A DNA stretch of 5,037 nucleotides from assembly GCA_021159125.1 (NCBI GenBank), contig JAGGSL010000022.1, positions 1-5,037 on the forward strand, in the 5' to 3' direction. The notes below the pieces were generated by a model. It was not told where the DNA came from. It saw only the letters and a program-made list of their open reading frames with translations, and ran no database searches. This DNA comes from Thermoplasmata archaeon (GTDB taxonomy: Archaea > Thermoplasmatota > E2 > UBA202 > DSCA01). Made by a program: the position numbers and the translations under genes. Of the stretch, positions 1-4,495 are shown piece after piece. Positions within the stretch are counted from its first letter, which is position 1. Each line of letters begins with the position of its first letter.

Positions 1-1
1 C

Positions 2-163
2 ATTTTTTACATCTTTGGGATATTACAAACAATCACTTTAGGATTGATTGTATTCTTCATGTTGGGAATAACTGATATCGGAAGAGATACTTCTCTTGTT
101 TTGAGTGTCTTGTTTCCTTTATCCACATTAATTGTAGAATATATTATTTATTCCAAAAAATAA
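2..163 (+). CDS. C-terminal end of an unidentified membrane protein (5' truncated)
   Basis: An open frame enters from the left edge and stops at TAA 161-163, giving 53 visible residues. The sequence is very hydrophobic and fits two membrane helices: about residues 3-23 (rich in Ile, Leu, Phe and Gly) and about residues 32-50, joined by a short polar loop containing DIGRD. It ends in SKK, a basic tail that would be expected to face the cytoplasm. The T-rich stretch just after the stop supports a real gene end. The start and most of the protein lie outside the window, and nothing visible identifies a family. It could be a small multi-spanning protein or the last hairpin of a larger one. It reads in the same direction as the following toxin-antitoxin genes but is separated from them by almost 290 bases. 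Confidence 0.6.
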   Translation: MFYIFGILQTITLGLIVFFMLGITDIGRDTSLVLSVLFPLSTLIVEYIIYSKK

Positions 164-166
164 TTG

Positions 167-177
167 TCTTTTTCTTT
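167..177 (+). terminator. T-rich archaeal-type terminator
   Basis: A T5 run (169-173) and a T3 run (175-177) separated by one C lie a few bases after the stop of the truncated membrane protein gene. Archaeal RNA polymerase is known to terminate at oligo-T tracts without needing a hairpin. No strong stem precedes it. The assignment is inferred from position and composition. Confidence 0.45.
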
Positions 178-240
178 ATCTGTAGAAACTTAACGGGGCA
201 AAAATAAAACTCTTCGGAAGAATATAACATCAATTAATAG

Positions 241-335
241 GTTACGCTCGGTTGCACCTCGCTCCACCCAAATTCGCTTCGTGAACTTCTCATAAGCCTG
301 ACGTTATCTGCCACACGCCATATGCAATTCTGTGG
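241..335. repeat. G/C-richer non-coding element with short hairpins; possible dispersed repeat
   Basis: This is the most distinctive part of the gene-free stretch 164-451. It is visibly richer in G and C than the A/T-rich DNA on both sides and carries no credible gene. It contains an imperfect direct repeat (CTCGGTTGCACC at 247-258, CTCGCTCCACC at 258-268), a small stem TTCGC/GTGAA with one G-U pair (273-277 with 281-285), and CCACA/TGTGG arms (311-315 with 331-335) around a 15-base loop that includes CATATG. On the minus strand only a 19-codon frame is open, probably spurious. The composition and short stems suggest a dispersed intergenic repeat or a mobile-element remnant, but only one copy is visible here, so this is inference. 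The rest of the gap holds a small inverted repeat (TCTTC-G-GAAGA, 211-221) and an A/T-rich TATA-like run at 342-355. Confidence 0.3.
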
Positions 336-410
336 ATTTCCTTTTTAAATAAAAATTTGATGAGCAATGAACAAATAGGATGTTTGAGAAGTAAAGCCCG
401 AAAACTGGAA

Positions 411-425
411 AATATTAAATAATAT
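411..425 (+). promoter_or_regulatory. TATA-like promoter element of the first toxin-antitoxin operon
   Basis: The A/T-only run AATATTAAATAATAT lies about 27-41 bases before the antitoxin ATG at 452. An archaeal TATA box here would place transcription start around 440-445, giving a leader of about ten bases. It directly abuts the palindrome at 426-443, so a bound repressor would overlap the polymerase loading and start site. A second A/T-rich run at 342-355 could be a more distant promoter but is less well placed. Confidence 0.5.
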
Positions 426-443
426 GTAAACATATATGTTTAC
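426..443. promoter_or_regulatory. 18-base perfect palindrome, probable antitoxin operator
   Basis: GTAAACATATATGTTTAC is identical to its own reverse complement over 18 bases. It sits between the TATA-like run and the antitoxin start codon, ending 8 bases before the ATG. RHH antitoxins are known to repress their own operons by binding symmetric sites as dimers or tetramers, and toxin binding modulates this. Position, symmetry and the identity of the downstream gene together support an autoregulatory operator. The protein-DNA pairing is inferred. Confidence 0.65.
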
Positions 444-451
444 GTGATAGG

Positions 452-664
452 ATGATTCAGGTGCAAGTAAGAATTCCGGAGAATTTGCTTGAAAGAATGG
501 ATGAATGGATTGAAGAAGGAAAATTTAAAAGCCGAAGCGATGCAATAAGAATGATTTTGAGCCAGTATGAAGAGCGAGAGAAAACCAGGGAATTCTACAA
601 ACTATTGACCGAGAGGAGCAGAGAGGCAAAAGAGCATCCTGAAGATCTGATTCCGCTGGAGTAA
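452..664 (+). CDS. Ribbon-helix-helix (CopG/ParD-like) antitoxin
   Basis: The 70-residue protein has the RHH layout. Residues 2-7 (IQVQVR) form the DNA-contacting beta strand, residues 9-22 the first helix, a turn containing GKFKSRSD follows at 23-30, and residues 29-39 form the second helix (DAIRMILSQY). The charged tail, about 40-70, is the part that in this family usually wraps and neutralises the toxin. RHH proteins bind DNA as dimers, and here the probable operator lies immediately upstream. The ATG at 452 is chosen because the beta strand begins directly after it and no upstream extension is needed; GTGAT at 444-448 is only a weak, close ribosome-binding match, so the message may have a very short leader. 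The toxin gene follows after 4 bases, so the two genes are almost certainly co-transcribed. The RHH fold call is firm; the exact subfamily is not. Confidence 0.88.
   Translation: MIQVQVRIPENLLERMDEWIEEGKFKSRSDAIRMILSQYEEREKTREFYKLLTERSREAKEHPEDLIPLE
658..661 (+). promoter_or_regulatory. Ribosome binding site of toxin 1, inside the antitoxin gene
   Basis: GGAG lies 7 bases before the toxin ATG at 669 and overlaps the last two sense codons of the antitoxin. This placement supports the chosen toxin start and suggests translational coupling, with antitoxin made first. Confidence 0.6.
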
Positions 665-668
665 TTAT

Positions 669-935
669 ATGGGCTACCGCATATTGCTTCATCCAAAAGC
701 CAACGCCTTCCTTAAGAGTGCTGAAGGAGATACCAGGAATAGAATAATAGAAAAACTTCACATCTTGGATTCTAACCCGGAAAAAGGAGAGAAACTGAAA
801 TATTCTGATTTCTGGCGATTAAGAATTGGTGATTATCGTGCCATTTACGAAATAGATTACAGCAATAAACAGGTAATAGTGCTGTTTATAGGGCACAGAA
901 AAGATGTTTACGACGACTTCTCAAAGTTGTTTTGA
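669..935 (+). CDS. RelE/ParE-superfamily toxin (first module)
   Basis: The 88-residue protein matches the archaeal RelE-type layout: a short beta strand (residues 3-7, YRILL), a helical hairpin (about 10-34, AFLKS...RIIEKL), then the diagnostic sheet WRLRIGDYRAIYEID (49-63) and a final strand and tail VIVLFIGHRKDVYDD (69-83). RelE family members cut mRNA at the ribosome and ParE members poison gyrase; the fold is shared and sequence alone does not separate them well. The basic residues Arg50, Arg52, Arg57 and Arg77 and the late Tyr81 lie where RelE-type toxins keep their functional residues, so an intact ribosome-dependent RNase is plausible. It follows its antitoxin by 4 bases, the usual antitoxin-first order. 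Length is normal and I see no disruption. Its GDYR core resembles that of the toxin at 3524-3835, but outside the core the two differ clearly, so they are not a recent duplication. Confidence 0.88.
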   Translation: MGYRILLHPKANAFLKSAEGDTRNRIIEKLHILDSNPEKGEKLKYSDFWRLRIGDYRAIYEIDYSNKQVIVLFIGHRKDVYDDFSKLF

Positions 936-941
936 TCATTA

Positions 942-975
942 TCGGTTTTTGGAGTTGCCTAAGCAATCTCCTTTA
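942..975 (+). terminator. Probable terminator after toxin 1: T5 tract plus stem-loop
   Basis: A T5 run (946-950) is followed by the stem GGAGTTGC / GCAA-T-CTCC (951-958 with 963-971) around a CTAA loop, with one bulged T, and then by CTTT. It begins a few bases after the toxin stop at 933-935. Either the T run or the hairpin could end the first operon. It separates that operon from the promoter of the next gene. Confidence 0.4.
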
Positions 976-1032
976 TCCACCACACATTGCAAGAAATCTG
1001 GTTGGTACAGCTCTGACGCCTTCACAGGAAGG

Positions 1033-1040
1033 TATAAATA
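1033..1040 (+). promoter_or_regulatory. TATA box of the 714-residue protein gene
   Basis: TATAAATA, preceded by a purine-rich GGAAGG that could act as a BRE, is a textbook archaeal promoter core. It would place transcription start near 1060-1065, leaving a leader of roughly 10-15 bases before ATG 1076. GGGAAGG at 1062-1068, 7 bases before the ATG, is a non-canonical ribosome-binding candidate. The gene therefore appears to have its own promoter and not to be read from the upstream toxin-antitoxin operon. Confidence 0.6.
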
Positions 1041-1075
1041 ACATGAACTGAATTAATTACAGGGAAGGCAAAAAA

Positions 1076-3220
1076 ATGAAAATTAAAAACCTGAAAATTG
1101 GTTTTTTACTTCTATCCATAACACTGGTATCTGTATCTGTCTTTGCACTGTTTTATACAGGCATTATATCTCCCTCTGAGAATGCCAGCGATATTGCAAA
1201 CGTTAATCACCCTGCCCACGGAAATTTTCCTAAAATTTTGACAGACGTAGCCTATGATGTTGATGCTTCGCAGAGCTTATCACTGAATTATACCCGATAT
1301 TTAATAGAGAATGCCCAATCCCTGGCAGATGCCAATAACGGATGGATTGACTGGTATGAAAAATTTCACTTCTGGCCCAATATATTTGATTTGACCGAGA
1401 TTTATTACTACGATAACGAGCTATATAATAAAATCGTTGACGAGATTCTGGAAAATAATACTGACAGAAATAACATAAGCATAAACATTTCCGGCGAAAT
1501 TTCAAGAGGTGACCGTATTTTCCTTGCGAGAGATTTTGTTTCTGTTGTACAGAGCAAGGGCAGAACATACTACGAAGTTCATTACGCATTTATAATCAAC
1601 CTGGATGAAAAATACATACAGGAAATTTCAGTGCATAACTTCGGAGAGAAGGAGCTAATGATACATGACTCCCATACTGACGAATTAACTTTATTGTTCA
1701 ACAAATCAGACACACCCTTGGGACAGCTATGGGAAATATGCCTGAGAGGAAATCTCAAAAGGACAAAATACAACTCAATCATTGTTGACAAACTGGATGA
1801 ATCACCCAATCCCGAGTTTTTCATTGAAAGAATTCATCTGAGCTGCGGAAGCTGCTGCAATAAAGAAGAGTTACCAATAGCACCTCCCTTAGTTCCTCTA
1901 AAAAAACCGCCGCCGAAGCCAAAGCCTGAAGAGAAAATCCCGATACCATCAAAAAATCCAAACAACCCGCAGCCGCCGCTCATCCATCCCGGACCAGGCG
2001 GCAGCGTAACCACACCCGGTCCATCTGTCAGGCCCTGGCCCTTTGGATATCCCGAAAAGCCTGAAGATGAGTCTCCCCCATTCACGCCAGGTGGTGGCGA
2101 AACGGACAGAAGCAACGAAGGATGCCCTGAGGATAAGGAAGCCATTTACCAGAAACAGCAGATGCTCATAGAGTTGAACAAAACACTGGAAGAATCAATA
2201 GCAAAATTCAACGAGGACATAAAGACTCTTAACGATAACTTTACCTGTTATCCAGGGCAATGGGAGAACAATGCCACCTTTAATGATCCGTGCATTCAGG
2301 AATTATATGAGAGCTACAATGAAAAAGTGCAGGAATTAAAAAGGCAGATTGATGGGCTGCTTAGGGAGAGCAGGAATAATTCCAATGAAATCAAATCTCT
2401 AAAAGACAAATTTAACCTTATTGTTCAGACATACATATATAGGGAATCCCTGTGGGAAAACATGCTGTATATCGGGGGGGAGTGGTCACATGTAAGTGTA
2501 CCTTGCGGGGGAGGAGTTTTAATGATAGGCCATAGTTCTGGATCTCCTGCAAAAATAAATGTTACACCAGAGCAACAGGAAAAATTCCAACAGCAGGTTG
2601 GGTATGCAATGATGCAAGGAAAAACATGGGAAGAAGCTGTCAAGGAGGCATACTATGTCCCAAAAAACAGTAATTGGGGAGATTATGTTTGGAAAGAAGT
2701 ATGGGCCAAGTATGCAGAGTGCCTAAAAGAACTTCACACAAAGCAACTTGAAATTTACCTTAAAAAAGAATTTCCAGAAGCATCTGAAGAACAGATTGCT
2801 AAAATGATCAACGTCATGTTCAACGGTCTATCAGCTTTGACACAAGATCAAAAAGATGAACTTGAAGACATCAACGAACAAATAGATGAGTTCAAAAACA
2901 AACAGGAGAAATTGGCCAATCAGATATTCAACCGACAAACCCAGATAAATGACTTAAGGAGAGAATTCAGACAAAAAATCAGGGAGAATTGCATTGCCCA
3001 CTCACGGGAGGAAATTGAAAAAAACCGACAAACTGTCTGGGTCCTTGAGTCCTTCCTGGAGTACTGTAAAAATCCTGACAGGGAATATGAATTCAAGTAC
3101 ATAAACAGGACAATATTCTGCAATACCCTGAGCGAGATGCTCAATAATACAGCATATACCAGCAACCGGGCACTTGAGGAATATCTCAAAACGCTTATTG
3201 AAAATCATTGTGGGGAATAA
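1076..3220 (+). CDS. Large exported/anchored coiled-coil protein with proline-rich linker, family unknown
   Basis: I do not recognise a family for this 714-residue protein. Residues 1-7 are basic and 8-31 hydrophobic: a signal peptide or signal anchor, with SVFA at 21-24 a possible cleavage area. Residues 35-255 form a mixed ectodomain rich in Tyr and Asn. A CGSCC motif follows at 257-261. Residues 266-340 are an extended linker with about 26 prolines. Residues 351-455 are charged heptad-like helices interrupted by a loop bounded by Cys391 and Cys406. Residues 460-500 are a glycine-rich island, and about 500-714 are helical again with strong coiled-coil character at 588-650. There are 13 cysteines and 13 N-x-S/T sequons spread along the chain, consistent with a disulfide-bonded, N-glycosylated protein outside the membrane. 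No transmembrane segment appears at the C terminus, so the N-terminal helix is the only candidate anchor. No catalytic motif is visible. It stands alone between two toxin-antitoxin modules, and a surface structural, adhesion or interaction role is only a guess. Confidence 0.85.
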   Translation: MKIKNLKIGFLLLSITLVSVSVFALFYTGIISPSENASDIANVNHPAHGNFPKILTDVAYDVDASQSLSLNYTRYLIENAQSLADANNGWIDWYEKFHFWPNIFDLTEIYYYDNELYNKIVDEILENNTDRNNISINISGEISRGDRIFLARDFVSVVQSKGRTYYEVHYAFIINLDEKYIQEISVHNFGEKELMIHDSHTDELTLLFNKSDTPLGQLWEICLRGNLKRTKYNSIIVDKLDESPNPEFFIERIHLSCGSCCNKEELPIAPPLVPLKKPPPKPKPEEKIPIPSKNPNNPQPPLIHPGPGGSVTTPGPSVRPWPFGYPEKPEDESPPFTPGGGETDRSNEGCPEDKEAIYQKQQMLIELNKTLEESIAKFNEDIKTLNDNFTCYPGQWENNATFNDPCIQELYESYNEKVQELKRQIDGLLRESRNNSNEIKSLKDKFNLIVQTYIYRESLWENMLYIGGEWSHVSVPCGGGVLMIGHSSGSPAKINVTPEQQEKFQQQVGYAMMQGKTWEEAVKEAYYVPKNSNWGDYVWKEVWAKYAECLKELHTKQLEIYLKKEFPEASEEQIAKMINVMFNGLSALTQDQKDELEDINEQIDEFKNKQEKLANQIFNRQTQINDLRREFRQKIRENCIAHSREEIEKNRQTVWVLESFLEYCKNPDREYEFKYINRTIFCNTLSEMLNNTAYTSNRALEEYLKTLIENHCGE

Positions 3221-3248
3221 GAGTTACCAACAAATCAAAGTAGCAAGA

Positions 3249-3257
3249 CATAAATAG
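3249..3257 (+). promoter_or_regulatory. TATA box of the second toxin-antitoxin operon
   Basis: CATAAATAG lies about 30-38 bases before the antitoxin ATG at 3287. Transcription would start close to the ATG, and no Shine-Dalgarno match precedes that codon (the preceding bases are GATATC), so the antitoxin message is probably leaderless. The box overlaps the first operator half-site. Confidence 0.5.
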
Positions 3258-3278
3258 TTATATTAACTATTATAGTTA
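3253..3278. promoter_or_regulatory. Three alternating ATAGTTA half-sites, probable operator
   Basis: ATAGTTA occurs at 3254-3260, its reverse complement TAACTAT at 3264-3270, and ATAGTTA again at 3272-3278. The first two form an inverted repeat with 8-base arms (AATAGTTA / TAACTATT) and a 3-base spacer. The last two form another with 7-base arms and a 1-base spacer. The array spans TATA box to start site, and its last half-site ends 8 bases before the antitoxin ATG. Such arrays suit stepwise or cooperative binding by an autoregulating antitoxin or toxin-antitoxin complex, which is the inferred role. Confidence 0.6.
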
Positions 3279-3286
3279 TTGATATC

Positions 3287-3514
3287 ATGGCATACAAGAC
3301 AATAAATGTATCTCCTGAGACATATGAAAAACTTTTACTTTACAAACATGCAGGCATGAGTTTTGATGATGTGATAAACAAAATGATGAATCTCATGCCC
3401 GAGGAAGAATTTTATAGGTATGTCCTGGAAGAACACCGCAGGCGGATGAGGAAAATTAGAGGCGGAGAGATTATATCCGCAGAAGACCTTGATAACGCAT
3501 TGAAAAGTGTCTGA
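3287..3514 (+). CDS. VapB/DUF217-like small antitoxin
   Basis: The 75-residue protein begins YKTINVSPETYEKLLLYK (residues 3-20) and continues GMSFDDVINKMM (23-34). This is the pattern of the archaeal VapB/DUF217 type of antitoxin: a short strand, then SxETYEKL, then SFDDVI. Residues 39-75 form a charged, Arg-rich then acidic tail likely to bind the toxin. In that family the N-terminal part binds DNA, and the half-site array directly upstream fits autoregulation. Proteins with this pattern are often found beside PIN-domain VapC toxins, but here the next gene is a RelE-type toxin, so the partner is unusual or the family is promiscuous. The ATG is chosen because it places the strand at the N terminus and follows a TATA box at leaderless spacing. 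The toxin starts 9 bases after the stop. Family assignment is by motif memory only. Confidence 0.8.
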   Translation: MAYKTINVSPETYEKLLLYKHAGMSFDDVINKMMNLMPEEEFYRYVLEEHRRRMRKIRGGEIISAEDLDNALKSV

Positions 3515-3518
3515 GGGG
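3513..3518 (+). promoter_or_regulatory. Ribosome binding site supporting a TTG start for toxin 2
   Basis: GAGGGG overlaps the antitoxin stop codon (TGA 3512-3514) and lies 5 bases before TTG 3524. It decides the start of the toxin, because no ATG or GTG suitable for initiation exists in frame between the antitoxin stop and the toxin fold. The overlap implies translational coupling, and the weak TTG start may keep toxin below antitoxin. Confidence 0.55.
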
Positions 3519-3523
3519 TCACG

Positions 3524-3835
3524 TTGGCTGCCAAAGAGAAAGCTGACCATTACACCATAATTTACGGCAAAGATTTTCTGAAAGAACTCAAAAATATAAT
3601 AGAGAAAGGAGATAGAGAACTCAAATATCGAGTTGAAGATGTGATTCGCGAATTGAAGAAGGAACCACACAAAAAACGCCCAAAAGCAGACATAAAATTA
3701 ATATCCTCCAAGAAGGAGGGAGTCTACAGGGTACGAATCGGGGATTACAGGATAGTTTACGAAATAGATGAGAAAACAAAGGATATTTTCATCACCATGA
3801 TATTTCACCGTGGCAAAGGCTACGGCAGAGCGTGA
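3524..3835 (+). CDS. RelE-family toxin (second module), TTG start
   Basis: The 103-residue protein has the RelE fold order: strand YTIIY (10-14), a long helical hairpin (about 16-46, with DFLKELKNIIEKGDRELK), a basic loop (HKKRPK, 49-54), then VYRVRIGDYRIVYEID (67-82) and the last strand with the tail MIFHRGKGYGRA (92-103). The GDYR arginine (76) and the HRGKGY segment (95-100) match the basic and Tyr-containing C-terminal features of archaeal RelE mRNA interferases, a closer resemblance to RelE than the first module shows. RelE toxins cleave mRNA in the ribosomal A site. Translation most likely starts at TTG 3524; the only later methionine is residue 92, so no alternative ATG is possible. 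It is coupled to the upstream antitoxin. The 3' end is 84 bases before bioY, which has its own TATA box, so co-transcription with bioY is not required. The gene appears intact. Confidence 0.88.
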   Translation: MAAKEKADHYTIIYGKDFLKELKNIIEKGDRELKYRVEDVIRELKKEPHKKRPKADIKLISSKKEGVYRVRIGDYRIVYEIDEKTKDIFITMIFHRGKGYGRA

Positions 3836-3890
3836 GACAATTACCTATATACAAATTGTAAAGAGCGCACAGCAGGAAAACATAGCAACC

Positions 3891-3900
3891 ATTATATATT
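3891..3900 (+). promoter_or_regulatory. TATA box of bioY
   Basis: ATTATATATT lies 20-29 bases before the bioY ATG at 3920, which would put transcription start at or very near the start codon, so the message is probably leaderless. An imperfectly placed inverted repeat (ACAATT at 3837-3842, AATTGT at 3854-3859) lies further upstream and is treated only as a possible regulatory site. Confidence 0.5.
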
Positions 3901-3919
3901 CCTCTTCTTTAAGCAGGGC

Positions 3920-4495
3920 ATGGATTTCATGGATGTGTACAGGGCAAAAAGGCAGTATATATTCACAAAAATTGAAGAGGCAGGATTTGCCTACAAAATC
4001 TCGCTGTCATTCCTCTTTGCATGCTTGACAGGCATAGGGGCAATGCTCAGGTTATACACGCCTTTCACTCCTGTTCCAATAACAATGCAGGTTTTCTTTG
4101 TTTTGCTCAGTGGTGCCCTGCTCGGCAAATACTACGGCGGGCTCAGCCAGGCAATGTATGCCTTCCTCGGTTTTGCAGGCATACCATGGTTTACGCATCC
4201 ATCAGCAATTTTTGGTATAACGGGAGGATATATCATCGGCTTTGTGTTTGCATCTTTTGCAGTTGGCCTGGCAAGGGAAAGAGCGAAAACAAAGATTGCC
4301 TTTGCCATTTCAATGATGCTCGGAGTTGCAATCATATATGCGTTCGGGGCTTTTCAGTTCTCGCTAATCATGAAAACAGGCATATACGAAACCCTGATGA
4401 TGGCAATCCTGCCTTTCATAGCAATCGATTTTGTCAAAGCAATTGGAGCATCTGCCGCATCTTTCCTCATAATGCCCGAAAGTCAGCGCAGATGA
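3920..4495 (+). CDS. bioY: BioY, substrate-binding (S) subunit of an ECF biotin transporter
   Basis: The 191-residue protein is the usual BioY size and hydrophobicity. It captures biotin at the outer face of the membrane and hands it to an energising module (EcfT plus two ATPases), none of which is encoded in the window. Key signatures are PFTPVPITMQVFFVLLSGAL at 48-67, GKYYGG (69-74), the segment around AFLGFAGIPWF (81-91), and GITGGYIIGF at 99-108, which corresponds to the conserved GPTGGY-type motif. About six membrane helices can be placed at roughly 26-43, 54-70, 74-90, 99-117, 125-149 and 157-185. The N terminus is charged and cytoplasmic. ATG 3920 is preferred because it fits leaderless spacing from the TATA box, though Met4 (3929) is a possible alternative. 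The gene converges on, and overlaps by 13 bases, a biotin-protein ligase gene, which supports the substrate being biotin. Confidence 0.93.
   Translation: MDFMDVYRAKRQYIFTKIEEAGFAYKISLSFLFACLTGIGAMLRLYTPFTPVPITMQVFFVLLSGALLGKYYGGLSQAMYAFLGFAGIPWFTHPSAIFGITGGYIIGFVFASFAVGLARERAKTKIAFAISMMLGVAIIYAFGAFQFSLIMKTGIYETLMMAILPFIAIDFVKAIGASAASFLIMPESQRR

Noticed and set aside
241..310. Integron attC-like recombination site
   Set aside because: The ends do not form the inverted RYYYAAC / GTTRRRY pair: GTT-type sequences occur in the same orientation at both ends (242-248 and 303-309), and no integrase or cassette array is present.
1834..2145. 103-codon minus-strand frame opposite the proline-rich linker
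   Set aside because: Its Gly/Ser-rich translation is the expected antisense of CCN proline codons.
669..3835. The two RelE-type toxins as copies of one duplicated module
   Set aside because: They share the RIGDYR...YEID core expected of the fold, but lengths, hairpins and C-terminal tails differ, and the antitoxins and operators are unrelated.
3810..4028. 72-codon plus-strand frame across the toxin 2 end and bioY start
   Set aside because: It overlaps both real genes, its translation is low-information, and it has no ribosome site. The bioY start and toxin end explain the region.
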